NCBI GenBank assembly: GCA_964426545.1
Contig: CAYRQP010000008.1
Span: forward strand, 1-64,000
Direction of reading: 5' to 3'
DNA length: 64,000 nucleotides
From: CAYRQP01 sp964426545
GTDB taxonomy: Bacteria > Fermentibacterota > Fermentibacteria > Fermentibacterales > JCC-6
Translations under genes and position numbers: made by a program
Shown here: positions 44,587 through 53,821 of the stretch, in pieces
Numbering within the stretch: position 1 is the first letter of the stretch
Layout of the letters: each line of letters starts with the position of its first letter
The notes under the pieces: generated by a model
Told to the model about the DNA's origin: nothing
Databases searched by the model: none
The model's input: only the letters and a program-made list of their open reading frames with translations

Positions 44587-45507
44587 TTACCTGCCGATGA
44601 CCCTTATCGCTTTCTCTATTTCAGAAGAAATAATCTGTGCGGACTGAAGTGCACCCATTCCCGATCTGCCGGTTACGGCGGGTTCAGTATTGAATTCGAC
44701 AGCATTCAGGAAGTCCGTCAATTCTGCTGTGAGTGCATCTCGGTCATCTATCTCTACCGGAACGGGGACAATGTCTCCGGAGTGGAACCGCAGTGCGCTT
44801 ACTTTCTTCTCTGCGAAATTAATTGATATGTAGTTGTCCTTCTGAAATACTCTCAGTTTACGCATCTGATTACGCGATATTCTGCTTGCTGTCATGTTTG
44901 CGACACAGCCGTTCTCGAACTGAATTCTTGCACTGGCTATATCGACATTGCTGCTTAGAACCGGCACTCCCGAAGCGTGCACCGAGACGACCGGAGAATG
45001 AACAAAAGAAAGAACAAGGTCTATGTCGTGGATCATCAGGTCCATTACTACCGATACATCGGTTCCTCTTGGTCTGAAGGGAGCCATTCTGTGTCCTTCT
45101 ATGAACAGAGGCTCATTGATTAGGCTTGCCGCGGCAATAACTGCCGGATTGAAGCGCTCAGTATGTCCAACAGCAAGAACAAGTCCCTTCGATTCCGCCA
45201 GTTCGACCATTTCAAGTGCTTCTTCGACTGTTGAAGCAATGGGTTTCTCTACAAGTACATGTACACCGGCATTGAGTGCTTTCATGACTACTTCGTGATG
45301 AGATGTTGTGATAGATGCAACTACAATTGTGTCGCAAAGGTCGAGGAGTTCTTCGAGTGAATCCGTCTTTTCCACTGCAAGTTCTTCCGAGACAAAATCC
45401 AACCGTTCAGAGTCCCTGTCATATATCCTGACTTTACCATTTGTCAGTCCTTTTAGAATTCTGGCGTGATGAAATCCAAGATGCCCGACTCCGCAAACTC
45501 CTGTCAT
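44587..45507 (-). CDS. Gfo/Idh/MocA family oxidoreductase
   Basis: The 306-residue protein has the NAD-binding GVGHLGFHHARIL (about 5-17), the EKPIAST motif with the key lysine (about 91-97) and GHTERFNP, and a C-terminal beta-sheet domain. Its position next to lpxB suggests a role on UDP-amino sugars, e.g. GnnA, which oxidises UDP-GlcNAc at C3 for diamino lipid A. That is only a context inference. It overlaps the threonine aldolase by 4 bases. Confidence 0.75.
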   Translation of the reverse strand: MTGVCGVGHLGFHHARILKGLTNGKVRIYDRDSERLDFVSEELAVEKTDSLEELLDLCDTIVVASITTSHHEVVMKALNAGVHVLVEKPIASTVEEALEMVELAESKGLVLAVGHTERFNPAVIAAASLINEPLFIEGHRMAPFRPRGTDVSVVMDLMIHDIDLVLSFVHSPVVSVHASGVPVLSSNVDIASARIQFENGCVANMTASRISRNQMRKLRVFQKDNYISINFAEKKVSALRFHSGDIVPVPVEIDDRDALTAELTDFLNAVEFNTEPAVTGRSGMGALQSAQIISSEIEKAIRVIGR

Positions 45508-46547
45508 AGAATTCCTCCAAACGCTGACAGAACGTCAGCAGCATATTTTACATGTTTCTCTTCGAGTGATATGTGAGTCACCAGCCTCACAATGGATGGT
45601 GATATTGCCAAAGTACCAATTTCCAGTTCTTCGAGAGCAGATACCACGGACTGTGCTCTTCCTTCAGGAACACGCATAAGAATGATGTTCGTGTCGACTT
45701 CTCCGGTAGCGATGCTGAGTATATCCGAGCGGACGATGCCATCTGCAAGCACAGCAGCATAATCATGTGTTTCCCTAAGTCTCGGCAGGTTGTTATCGAT
45801 TGCATAAAGACAGGCTGCAGCCAGAATTCCTGCCTGGCGCATACCCCCGCCCTGAAGTTTTCTGAGTCTGCGGACTCTCTCTTCATCATCTTCCGAGCAT
45901 AGCAAAATAGATCCAACCGGGCATCCGAGTGCCTTTGAGAAGCAGAGCGATACCATCCTGAAACCCGAAACAAGGTTCTTTAATGGCTGACCGTTCACAC
46001 AGAGGACATGCCAGAGTCTTGCACCGTCGAGATAGACCGATACATCCGATTCATCAGCCAAAGCCTGAATCCTGCGAATGTCTCTTCGCGGGAGAATCAG
46101 ACCGCCCATGATATTGTGGGTGTCTTCCAAAGTTATGAGTGTGCGGGGGGCACAGTGAATGTCATCCCTGCCTGAGAGAGCTTCTGTTACTTCATCATAC
46201 GGAAGGCATCCGTCTGCATCCTCATCGATGCGGTGCATCTGTATTCCGCCGCTTGCGGCATACTGTGCACCTTCATAAAGATACACATGACTTCTCGACC
46301 CGCAGATGACTTCATCCCCTGCAGATGCAATGGCTCTAACTGCAACGCCGTTCGACATGGTTCCAGTAGGCATAAACACAGCGGAATCGAAACCGCTCAT
46401 TTCAGCCATCAGATTTTCGAGTTTATTGATAGTTGGGTCTTCACCGAAAACATCGTCACCGACTTCAGCTCTTGCCATTACGCCGCGCATGCTGTCTGAC
46501 GGGACGCTTACCGTATCGCTTCGAAGGTCGACTCTAAACTCAGGCAT
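45504..46547 (-). CDS. ltaE: Threonine aldolase (PLP-dependent)
   Basis: The 347-residue fold type I enzyme cleaves threonine or allo-threonine to glycine and acetaldehyde. Signatures: VDLRSDTVSVPSDSMRGVM, VGDDVFGEDPT, FMPTGTMSNGVA, LEDTHNIMGG, VYLDGARLWHV, and the PLP lysine in LCFSKALGCPVGS. It overlaps ddl by 8 bases. Confidence 0.9.
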   Translation of the reverse strand: MPEFRVDLRSDTVSVPSDSMRGVMARAEVGDDVFGEDPTINKLENLMAEMSGFDSAVFMPTGTMSNGVAVRAIASAGDEVICGSRSHVYLYEGAQYAASGGIQMHRIDEDADGCLPYDEVTEALSGRDDIHCAPRTLITLEDTHNIMGGLILPRRDIRRIQALADESDVSVYLDGARLWHVLCVNGQPLKNLVSGFRMVSLCFSKALGCPVGSILLCSEDDEERVRRLRKLQGGGMRQAGILAAACLYAIDNNLPRLRETHDYAAVLADGIVRSDILSIATGEVDTNIILMRVPEGRAQSVVSALEELEIGTLAISPSIVRLVTHISLEEKHVKYAADVLSAFGGIL

Positions 46548-47553
46548 TACGGTTGTCCGATGAGATTATTTTCGAATGGCGCAAAACGGCTTCTTCGATT
46601 ATGCGTTCAAGACATTCACGGGGGGGGATTCCCGATTCCTCCCATAGTTTCGGGAACATGCTGATACCTGTGAATCCGGGAATTGTATTTATCTCGTTGA
46701 AATAGACAGTTTCACCATCAAGCAGAAAATCCGCTCTCGCAAACCCCCTGCCGTCTATGAGGGCAAATGCTCTTTCTGCTATCTTCTTAATTTCATCTGA
46801 GAGTGCTTCTGTTAGTGGAGCCGGTATCAGGAGTTTAGAATCGCTGCAGGAGTATTTTGCCAAGTGGCTGTACCACTCTTTTCCGGAGAGTATCTCCCCA
46901 GGCACAGAAGACACAATGCCGGAATCATCTGAGAGAAGACTGACTTCGATCTCACGGACATCATCAATCCCCTCCTCGATCACAATCAGGTCATCGTATT
47001 GAAATGCAAGTTTCAGAGCAGAATCCAGTTCAGATTCATTCTCGACCTTTGAGATGCCGATGCTCGAACCCATTCTTGCAGGTTTGATGAAGAGCGGGTA
47101 TTCAAGCGGATTCGGGTTCCATGCATTTTGTTCGTAGTCGGATAAACGAAGACTCTTCCATGAAACCTGCCTGATATCTGCAGCATCAGCGAGTATTTTC
47201 ATAGTCTTCTTGTTCATTGCCGCAGCGGATGTAAGGACACCGGGACCGGCACACGCCCAGCCAGCAATTTCACAGAGTCCCTGAATAGTACCGTCTTCAC
47301 CATAGGGTCCGTGGAGGACTGGGAACAAGAGATCGAATGAGATTGTATCCCCAACTATGTCGATTTGCCATGGTGAGTAGGATGTATTCAGCAAAACCTC
47401 GGATGAACCGGAGAGCCATTCACCGTCGGCACTGATCTCAACGGGAATGATTGAATGTCCGGAACTCTTCAGCACACCGATAACGAATTCGGCGGAAAGA
47501 AGCGAAATATCTCTTTCTGCCGAACGCCCACCGTATACTACAAGTATTCTCAT
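46540..47553 (-). CDS. ddl: D-alanine--D-alanine ligase
   Basis: This ATP-grasp ligase makes the D-Ala-D-Ala of peptidoglycan precursors. The 337-residue protein has MRILVVYGGRSAERDISLLS, LHGPYGEDGTIQGLCEIAG, FIKPARMGSSIGISKV (ATP) and FARADFLLDGETVYFNEINTIPGFTG. I choose ATG 47553, which has AAAGG 5 bases before it; an ATG 10 codons upstream lacks that. Confidence 0.94.
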   Translation of the reverse strand: MRILVVYGGRSAERDISLLSAEFVIGVLKSSGHSIIPVEISADGEWLSGSSEVLLNTSYSPWQIDIVGDTISFDLLFPVLHGPYGEDGTIQGLCEIAGWACAGPGVLTSAAAMNKKTMKILADAADIRQVSWKSLRLSDYEQNAWNPNPLEYPLFIKPARMGSSIGISKVENESELDSALKLAFQYDDLIVIEEGIDDVREIEVSLLSDDSGIVSSVPGEILSGKEWYSHLAKYSCSDSKLLIPAPLTEALSDEIKKIAERAFALIDGRGFARADFLLDGETVYFNEINTIPGFTGISMFPKLWEESGIPPRECLERIIEEAVLRHSKIISSDNRNA

Positions 47554-47612
47554 CAATACCTTTCCAATAAACGATACACTCATTCAAAGTAGAGGATTTC
47601 TTTATATTACTC

Positions 47613-47641
47613 TTGTATTAGATACTAATATACTGTATAAA
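47613..47641 (+). promoter_or_regulatory. Sigma70-type promoter of epimerase gene
   Basis: TTGTAT (47613-47618) and TATAAA (47636-47641) are separated by exactly 17 bases in the divergent gap between ddl and the epimerase. Transcription would start near 47648, about 35 bases before the ATG. Confidence 0.45.
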
Positions 47642-47682
47642 ATCATATGTGAGCAGGTCACATTTAGAAATAATGGAGAGAC

Positions 47683-48618
47683 ATGAAAATTCTTATCACC
47701 GGCGGAGCGGGGTTCATTGCATCGAATGTTGCAGACTACTTAATTGAAAACGGACACGAAGTACATATCATCGATGACCTTTCGACAGGTTTCATCGAAA
47801 ATGTCAACAATAAGGCGGTATTCCATGAAGTGGATATCCGAACAAATGCAGCATACGACATTATTGCCGGCGGAAGTTTCGACATACTCTGTCACCACGC
47901 AGCTCAGATGGATGTCCGCAGGTCAGTCCGTGAACCGTCTTTCGATGCAGATGTCAATATACGCGGTACAATCAATCTTCTCGAAGCATGCAAAGACGGT
48001 AGAGTAAAGCGTGTTGTCTATGCTTCTACCGGCGGAGCCGTATACGGAGAACCTGAGTACATTCCGGTTAAGGAAGACCATCCCATAAATCCGATATGCC
48101 ACTACGGGGTGAGTAAGCATACAGTCGAACATTATCTGTTCCTTTACAGGCATCTCTACTACCTTGACTATACTGTACTACGCTATCCCAATGTTTACGG
48201 TCCCCGCCAGAATCCCTACGGTGAAGCGGGCGTTACTGCGATATTTGCAGTGAAATACCTGAAAGGTGAAACGCCTGTGATAAACGGAGACGGGAAACAA
48301 CTCAGGGATTACGTACATGTGAGAGACATCGCACGAGCCAATCTGCTTGCAATGAACCTCGAAAACAGGCGCATATCCGGGAATATCATGAACATAGGCT
48401 GGGGAATCGGTAAATCCGTACTTGAATTAGACGGAATAATTCGCGGGTATGTTGGTACCGCACTCGAACCTTCCTTCGGACCTGCACTCCCGGAGGAGAT
48501 TCTGAAAATAGCCATTAATCCCGCAAAGGCGGAAGAACTTCTCGGCTGGAAGGCTGAAATAAAGTTCGAAGACGGCCTCGGCGATCTCGTAGAATACCAT
48601 AAAGACAGACTTAGATGA
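47683..48618 (+). CDS. NAD-dependent sugar epimerase (UDP-glucose 4-epimerase-like)
   Basis: The 311-residue extended SDR begins MKILITGGAGFIASNVADYL, has HHAAQMDVRRSV, the serine/tyrosine/lysine triad in YASTGGAVYGE and CHYGVSKH (Y-x3-K), and YGPRQNPYGEAGV. It is GalE-like, probably acting on UDP-sugars for surface glycans. GGAGA precedes the ATG. It overlaps gmhB by 4 bases. Confidence 0.85.
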   Translation: MKILITGGAGFIASNVADYLIENGHEVHIIDDLSTGFIENVNNKAVFHEVDIRTNAAYDIIAGGSFDILCHHAAQMDVRRSVREPSFDADVNIRGTINLLEACKDGRVKRVVYASTGGAVYGEPEYIPVKEDHPINPICHYGVSKHTVEHYLFLYRHLYYLDYTVLRYPNVYGPRQNPYGEAGVTAIFAVKYLKGETPVINGDGKQLRDYVHVRDIARANLLAMNLENRRISGNIMNIGWGIGKSVLELDGIIRGYVGTALEPSFGPALPEEILKIAINPAKAEELLGWKAEIKFEDGLGDLVEYHKDRLR

Positions 48619-49181
48619 AGAAAAACTTCCCCCCTGTTTTCATTGACCGCGACGGCGTGATAAACGAGAACAGGTCTGACTATGTTAAGTCACTTGATGA
48701 GTGGGTACCCATTCAGGGTTCGATAGAAGCCATTGCTGAACTGTCGAAAGCGGGCTTTCCAATAGTAGTTGTTACTAATCAGTCAGCCGTTGCACGGTGT
48801 TTCTGCACACCGGATGATGTAGACGAGATACACAACAGACTCAATGAACTAGTTGAAGGTGAAGGCGGCAGTATCGCCTATATCACATACTGCCCTCATC
48901 ATCCGGATGACAGATGCAGCTGCCGGAAACCCAAAACCGGAATGGTGGATATGGCAAGAGCCGACCTCCACCTCCCTAAAGGCGGATACATGATAGGTGA
49001 TGCCACATCAGACATGGAATTGGGAATGAACGCAGGCTTGAAAACACTCCTTGTCCTTACAGGGCGCGGTGCAGTACAATTGAAGATCATGAAGGAAGAA
49101 AATTCAAGTAGCCCATGGAAGATAGTCCCAAACCTTCGAGAAGCAGCAGATGTAATAATTGCTAATGAAACGGAGCGCTGA
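48615..49181 (+). CDS. gmhB: Heptose-1,7-bisphosphate 7-phosphatase (GmhB-like)
   Basis: The 188-residue HAD-IIIA phosphatase has the DxD motif FIDRDGVINE (D11, D13), the second motif VVTNQSAVAR, the zinc loop YCPHHPDDRCSCRKPKTGM and the aspartate pair in MIGDATSDM. GmhB prepares ADP-heptose for lipopolysaccharide core. Its partner is the preceding epimerase, consistent with sugar-nucleotide synthesis. Confidence 0.9.
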   Translation: MKKNFPPVFIDRDGVINENRSDYVKSLDEWVPIQGSIEAIAELSKAGFPIVVVTNQSAVARCFCTPDDVDEIHNRLNELVEGEGGSIAYITYCPHHPDDRCSCRKPKTGMVDMARADLHLPKGGYMIGDATSDMELGMNAGLKTLLVLTGRGAVQLKIMKEENSSSPWKIVPNLREAADVIIANETER

Positions 49182-49185
49182 GAAT

Positions 49186-49929
49186 ATGTCCGGCAAAAGC
49201 AAAATGCTTAAGAAGTTCTTTCACATAATGAGTTTTGTGCTTCCTTTCCTGCTTCCCATACTGGTTCTCATGCTGTGGTTCCACAGTCGTACTTCCGCAG
49301 AAGAATCCGAAATACCTCTTCATATCGTATCCTCCATCGATACTGAGAGCGGCTATACTTCCTTCTCTACCATTCTCGAAGACGGGAATGAAGCAGTCTG
49401 GGGATGTTCGGATGGTATCTTCGATGAGAGCGGGACTACAGAAGCAACCGGCAGGACAGTAACCTGGTTCAGTGAAACTGACATACCGGACTCCGTCCTC
49501 ATCACCATAGTTACTGAGTTGGTGACGGATTCGCTGAAGTTCCTCCCTATGCAACCCGACCTGACCCCGATAATTACTGTATCGGCATCTTATCACCTTG
49601 TAATTCTCGAGCGTTCGCGTTCGGTACAGCTGGCAGCCGGTACCTACAGCGCAATTTGTTCAGCCGACAATCTCGAAGGGTATGACGGGCTTGCATTCAT
49701 GATCGTAAAACCTGTGGGTGAGCGAAGGTATCTTCTGGGCATCATCCCGGGTGACACCCTTTCCATTGCCCTCTCACTCGGTGGGTCAGTAACCGCAGGC
49801 GGAATAGACACAATCGAAGATGCTATAGATAACAGCGGGAATGTTCAGATAACATTTGAAGTACTTCCGCCACCTGTGCAGGAAGATTCTGCCGATGAAC
49901 CGGATTCAGCGGAAGTGCCTGAAAAATAG
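49186..49929 (+). CDS. Single-pass membrane protein, unknown
   Basis: Not recognised. The 247-residue product has one N-terminal transmembrane segment (about 12-33, FVLPFLLPILVLMLWFH), a periplasmic beta-rich part with short D/E/T/S-rich stretches, and a low-complexity acidic C-terminus (SADEPDSAEVPEK). It overlaps the end region of gmhB if read from 49159; I choose ATG 49186, after the gmhB stop. Confidence 0.45.
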   Translation: MSGKSKMLKKFFHIMSFVLPFLLPILVLMLWFHSRTSAEESEIPLHIVSSIDTESGYTSFSTILEDGNEAVWGCSDGIFDESGTTEATGRTVTWFSETDIPDSVLITIVTELVTDSLKFLPMQPDLTPIITVSASYHLVILERSRSVQLAAGTYSAICSADNLEGYDGLAFMIVKPVGERRYLLGIIPGDTLSIALSLGGSVTAGGIDTIEDAIDNSGNVQITFEVLPPPVQEDSADEPDSAEVPEK

Positions 49930-49985
49930 AGTGTACATAGGAGATGTAGAATTGAGTTGGCAGTCCATTATTCTAAGGAGTGTAT

Positions 49986-50828
49986 GTGAATACACGAATA
50001 TTCTTGATAACTTGGATTCTAATTGTCGGATTGCTTAGTATTTCAGGACATACAAATAAACTGAATGCTTCGAATCCCGAGACAGGATTCTTGTCAGATC
50101 CAAATTTTGCATTCAGCTATTTAACGATCGTTAATTGTGAATTATCTCACGTAGACAGCCCCTATGCGATAACGGAAATTGATGCTGAATTATGTTTAGT
50201 AGACACCTTTCCAACAGATTTCAATGTTTATCTTGTTAAGAAGGATGCCACTGGAATCGTAACCACAAATACAGGAGTAACTAAAGAGTCGTATTTTGAA
50301 CATACCGGAAGCATTCAAACAACAGCTATCGAATATGAAATCACTGATGATATATGGCAATTTTGCGATGCCTTCTCAGTTGCCATCATAAGCACAGAAT
50401 CACTTAACGTTAGATGTGTTATCCCTGAAGTATATGATAATCCGGAGTATATATATGAATTAGATAAAAGGGTACGTTCTGCCGGACTTTTCGAGAGCTT
50501 TCCGGGTTATTCGAGCGAGTTTCAGGTAGACCTATCCTATGCGTATATACTACCGTATCCTGAAAATTATATAATGATCACTTACACTTATAATAACCAG
50601 TGGACAACGGAATATCATGGTCCACGCTTCTTAATAATTGAAGATGATATTTACCCGCTGACCGGATTCTATTCAGCAGATTACATAACCTTTTTTAAGA
50701 TTGGGTCAAATCTATTTGCAGCTTCTCTTTCAGGAGTACCAAATTGCGGATATGTCTGGTGGGAAGTATTCGAAACAAAAGATTCCGGAGTTCGGGTCAT
50801 TGATGTAAATCATTTTCCCGGAACGTGA
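49986..50828 (+). CDS. AT-rich orphan exported protein
   Basis: A GTG start at 49986 has AAGGAG 5 bases before it. The 280-residue product starts with a signal segment (about 5-20, IFLITWILIVGLL) and has no family signature that I know. Codons use A/T far more than the surrounding genes (many AAT, ATA, TTA), which suggests recent acquisition. It stands alone between the membrane protein and the convergent comEC gene. Confidence 0.5.
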   Translation: MNTRIFLITWILIVGLLSISGHTNKLNASNPETGFLSDPNFAFSYLTIVNCELSHVDSPYAITEIDAELCLVDTFPTDFNVYLVKKDATGIVTTNTGVTKESYFEHTGSIQTTAIEYEITDDIWQFCDAFSVAIISTESLNVRCVIPEVYDNPEYIYELDKRVRSAGLFESFPGYSSEFQVDLSYAYILPYPENYIMITYTYNNQWTTEYHGPRFLIIEDDIYPLTGFYSADYITFFKIGSNLFAASLSGVPNCGYVWWEVFETKDSGVRVIDVNHFPGT

Positions 50829-50878
50829 GTTTGAAAGACATGCAATTCTGCAGTCCATGATAGAAGAGAACCATCAAC

Positions 50879-52174
50879 TCAGCGGAAGTGCCTGATGAAT
50901 CTGAGCCTGTACCTGAGGACGAAGAGAAGTAATATAGCCAGCCCCCAGAGCAGAAGCCACATCCCTCCCACATTCACAGAGGGCATGTTGAACTGAGACT
51001 GTACTTTCATCCAGACAGAAACGGTGAACCCAAGTACTGCAACAGGAACATGATGGATAGGTGCCGGCAGAAGAACCGGGAAACCGAGTGCCATTACAGC
51101 CATCATGAATGGAAGGGAAATCAGAGTTGCAGCAGGACCTGCAATGCTCTGGTAACCGTAGCAGGCAGACACAAGTGGGGATATCGAAACAGTGACGACT
51201 ACGCCGGCATAAAAAGCAGACAGAATCCACATGAACTTGCCACCGAACTTCCTGCCGAACAGCATCAGTGAGAGAACAGCAGCAAAGGATAGCTGCGCCC
51301 CCTTGTCGAGCAACACTGAAGAACCCATCACCAAAACTACACATACAACAGTCAAAGCCCAGATGTTCAGATTGCCGACATCTCTCCCCCATCCCCACAG
51401 AATGAGCATGAACAGCCCTGCCATGACTGCAGCACGGACAGTCGATGCCCGTGCACCCGCAAGAAACACGAAGAAGACAATCGCAATTAATATCAGGGGA
51501 ATCTTTACTGACTTCCGGAACTTTGCAAGTAACAGCATAAATATTGCCGCAACCAATCCTACATGAAGTCCGGACACTGCAAGAAGATGGGTTGTTCCTG
51601 TATTCTGAAAAGTGCTTCGCACCTCCTGCGGAATAGTTCCTCGCTCACCAGTCAGCAATGCACAGACTAATGATGATGCAACAGTACCAGGTATTCTGTC
51701 ACGCCACTCCCCGCAGAGATATCTCCGGAAGTCTGACACAGGGAAAGAAGACTCCTTGATGTGATATGAGTATGGAGTCAGGAAATTATATCTCAGACTC
51801 CCTAACACCTCGACTGAATCTCTTCGGAAGCATTCTTCGGGAAGCTCTTCGGAAGGAATCCACATAAGACCTTCTTCCGTATCAATCATCACTCCCTGCG
51901 AGGAAGAAGTCGCGACTTCGCCTTTCCAGATGCCCACTTCACTGAACGGGCTTGCGGGTTGTTGGTTTCTTTCACTATTTTCTAACAAACTCGCACCCGC
52001 CAGAAAACCGGCAATGCAGAGGATAAGTATGGAAGCCGTGCGAAAAGAAACAAGAGCAAGTATGATACCGCAGACACCCGGGATAAGAAAAAGCAAGGGA
52101 TAAGTCTCGAAAGGAAGATAAAATCCTGCGAGAAAGAGAACAACCAGAATGAAAAACAACTTTGTCGGTGCCAT
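50879..52174 (-). CDS. comEC: ComEC/Rec2-type DNA-uptake channel protein (short form)
   Basis: The 431-residue protein has about 10 hydrophobic segments and the competence-domain signature TTHLLAVSGLHVGLVAAIF and GARASTVRAAVMAG. ComEC forms the inner-membrane channel for single-stranded DNA uptake. The C-terminal metallo-beta-lactamase nuclease domain of full ComEC (about 700 aa) is absent, as in some short homologues. Its ATG directly abuts the divergent trmH ATG (CATATG). Confidence 0.75.
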   Translation of the reverse strand: MAPTKLFFILVVLFLAGFYLPFETYPLLFLIPGVCGIILALVSFRTASILILCIAGFLAGASLLENSERNQQPASPFSEVGIWKGEVATSSSQGVMIDTEEGLMWIPSEELPEECFRRDSVEVLGSLRYNFLTPYSYHIKESSFPVSDFRRYLCGEWRDRIPGTVASSLVCALLTGERGTIPQEVRSTFQNTGTTHLLAVSGLHVGLVAAIFMLLLAKFRKSVKIPLILIAIVFFVFLAGARASTVRAAVMAGLFMLILWGWGRDVGNLNIWALTVVCVVLVMGSSVLLDKGAQLSFAAVLSLMLFGRKFGGKFMWILSAFYAGVVVTVSISPLVSACYGYQSIAGPAATLISLPFMMAVMALGFPVLLPAPIHHVPVAVLGFTVSVWMKVQSQFNMPSVNVGGMWLLLWGLAILLLFVLRYRLRFIRHFR

Positions 52175-52675
52175 ATGAACAGAGTTTACTCCAATTTACT
52201 TCATAGTGCAAGTGGCATGCCGATATTCTTGCTCGACAACTTCAGGAGCGCATTTAATGTAGGCTCTGTATTCCGAACGGCGGAAGCCATCTCCCCCGCG
52301 GGCATCTTCCTGAGCGGCACCTGTTGCAAACCCGGCAACAGAAAACTCGGACACACTTCGAGGGGAACTCATGCAGTCGTTCCATGGAGGTACTTCGAAG
52401 ATATGCACGAAGCAGTAGACTGGGTACGGGAATCAGGAAGAATGATAGTAGCGGTTGAAAACACTGAAGATGCTGTGCCGATATACTCTGCAGAATTCGA
52501 CCTGTCAGCAGGTTTTGTATTCGGCAACGAAGCACTTGGAATAGATGCTGATATTGTATGTAATGCAGATGTTTGCGTATATTTCCCCCAGAGCGGCGAC
52601 CGTGACTGCGTCAATGTATCAAGCACAGCAGCAATGATAGCATCTGAAATCCAAAGGAGACGGCTCGATGCATAA
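52175..52675 (+). CDS. SPOUT/TrmH-family RNA methyltransferase
   Basis: The 166-residue protein has the SpoU signatures LLDNFRSAFNVGSVFRTAE (about 18-36), FVFGNEALGID (about 113-123) and a VNVSSTAAMIASEI end (S-adenosyl-methionine knot). It lacks an RNA-binding N-domain, like YibK or TrmH minimal forms. Target RNA is unknown. It overlaps the following gene by 8 bases. Confidence 0.82.
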   Translation: MNRVYSNLLHSASGMPIFLLDNFRSAFNVGSVFRTAEAISPAGIFLSGTCCKPGNRKLGHTSRGTHAVVPWRYFEDMHEAVDWVRESGRMIVAVENTEDAVPIYSAEFDLSAGFVFGNEALGIDADIVCNADVCVYFPQSGDRDCVNVSSTAAMIASEIQRRRLDA

Positions 52676-53177
52676 GAAGGCAATTCTAATAGTCATTCTT
52701 ATGGTTCTCTCAGCAACAGTTATGGCAACAATCTGGATCTACAAAATAGACAAAGTAAGATGTAACGGTTGTGGTGCCTGCCTTTATCACTGTCCGGAAC
52801 ATGCAATATCGATGGTCGGGAACGATGCATACATCGACCCCGAAAAATGCACAGGATGCGGCGACTGCGTTCCCTTCTGCCCCAGGGACGCCATCATCCC
52901 CATCTGGTACACAGGCGTTGAAACTGAAACAGGAAGCATCGAAGACATCACAGCAATAACCATTTTCCCAAATCCTTCGAGTGATGTGATCACAATAACC
53001 GGACTGACAGAAGACTCTTCAATCAAAATCACTGACATTGCAGGAAGAACAGTCGCAGAAAAATCGAATGTATCAGACGAAGTATCCATGAATGTTTCAG
53101 ACTATCCTACAGGCACATACATCCTCTATGTCAGCGAAAATCAAACAGAAGTCAGGGCATTCGAAGTCCTGAGATAA
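52668..53177 (+). CDS. Exported ferredoxin with T9SS C-terminal domain
   Basis: The 169-residue protein has a signal peptide or membrane anchor (1-22), two [4Fe-4S] motifs (CNGCGACLYHCPEH and CTGCGDCVPFCPRD, about 33-75), then a C-terminal domain from about residue 98 (ITIFPNPSSDVITITG, IKITDIAGRTV, YPTGTYILYV) matching the TIGR04183 T9SS sorting signal. That combination predicts a ferredoxin outside the cytoplasm, perhaps on the cell surface. The motifs are clear; export and function are inference. Confidence 0.75.
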   Translation: MHKKAILIVILMVLSATVMATIWIYKIDKVRCNGCGACLYHCPEHAISMVGNDAYIDPEKCTGCGDCVPFCPRDAIIPIWYTGVETETGSIEDITAITIFPNPSSDVITITGLTEDSSIKITDIAGRTVAEKSNVSDEVSMNVSDYPTGTYILYVSENQTEVRAFEVLR

Positions 53178-53233
53178 AAGCTGTCTTGATAACACCTGTG
53201 GTATGACAAATAGTAATACCGGAGGTGGTTTCA

Positions 53234-53476
53234 ATGAGTACAGCAAAGATCGCAATCAGCACCAGTAAAGACATTCTAAAGCAGCTCGATTTCCTTGTCT
53301 CAAAGGAAGAATACCCAAGCAGAAGCGGTGGCATACAAAAGGCAGTAAGTGAAATGCTCGATAAGAAATATGGTAATCGTCTGGCACGGGAATGTTCCAA
53401 ACTTAACCCTGAAGAAGAGATGGCAATAGCAGAAGAAGGTATGAACAGTGAGATCGTGTCATGGCCGGAATACTAA
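53234..53476 (+). CDS. Ribbon-helix-helix antitoxin
   Basis: The 80-residue protein reads AKIAISTSKDILKQLDFLV then SRSGGIQKAVSEML, the pattern of CopG/MazE-type RHH antitoxins, with an acidic tail for toxin binding (LNPEEEMAIAEEGMNSE). GGAGGTGG precedes the ATG at good spacing. It overlaps the toxin gene by 16 bases (toxin ATG 53461) and would autoregulate the pair. Confidence 0.8.
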   Translation: MSTAKIAISTSKDILKQLDFLVSKEEYPSRSGGIQKAVSEMLDKKYGNRLARECSKLNPEEEMAIAEEGMNSEIVSWPEY

Positions 53477-53796
53477 GGGGAGATATTCTCTGGGCTGACC
53501 TCAACCCCTCGATCGGGCACGAACAAGGTAGTAAAAGACCGATACTTGTACTCAGTAACAATGTCTTCAATGACAGGTCAGGGACAGTCGTTGCCGTTGC
53601 GATAACAAGCAGAAAACCTAAAGCTGGTTTCCCTCTCATATTTAGACTCTCTAACCCTTCTCTCCCTAAGAAATCATGGGTCAAGATCAGTCGGATAAGA
53701 ACTCTTTCAAGCAAGCGTATCAGAAAGAAGATTACAAGATTGGAACCGGAGGAACTCACAGCGATCCTGAGCGGATTGAATGAGATCATCGGGTAG
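53461..53796 (+). CDS. mazF: MazF/PemK-type toxin
   Basis: The 111-residue protein has the PemK/MazF core: LRGDILWADLNPSIGHEQG (R/D active region), KRPILVLSNNVFNDRSGTV, AITSRKPK and the C-terminal SGLNEIIG. MazF toxins are sequence-specific mRNA interferases. The antitoxin gene precedes it, overlapping. Confidence 0.87.
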   Translation: MAGILRGDILWADLNPSIGHEQGSKRPILVLSNNVFNDRSGTVVAVAITSRKPKAGFPLIFRLSNPSLPKKSWVKISRIRTLSSKRIRKKITRLEPEELTAILSGLNEIIG

Positions 53797-53821
53797 AGTG
53801 TTGGCGATTACGTAGGTTACT

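Noticed and set aside
45504..46547. GnnB-type aminotransferase partner of the Gfo/Idh enzyme
   Set aside because: The motifs (RSDTVSVPSDSM, GDDVFGEDPT, FSKALGCPVGS) are those of threonine aldolase.
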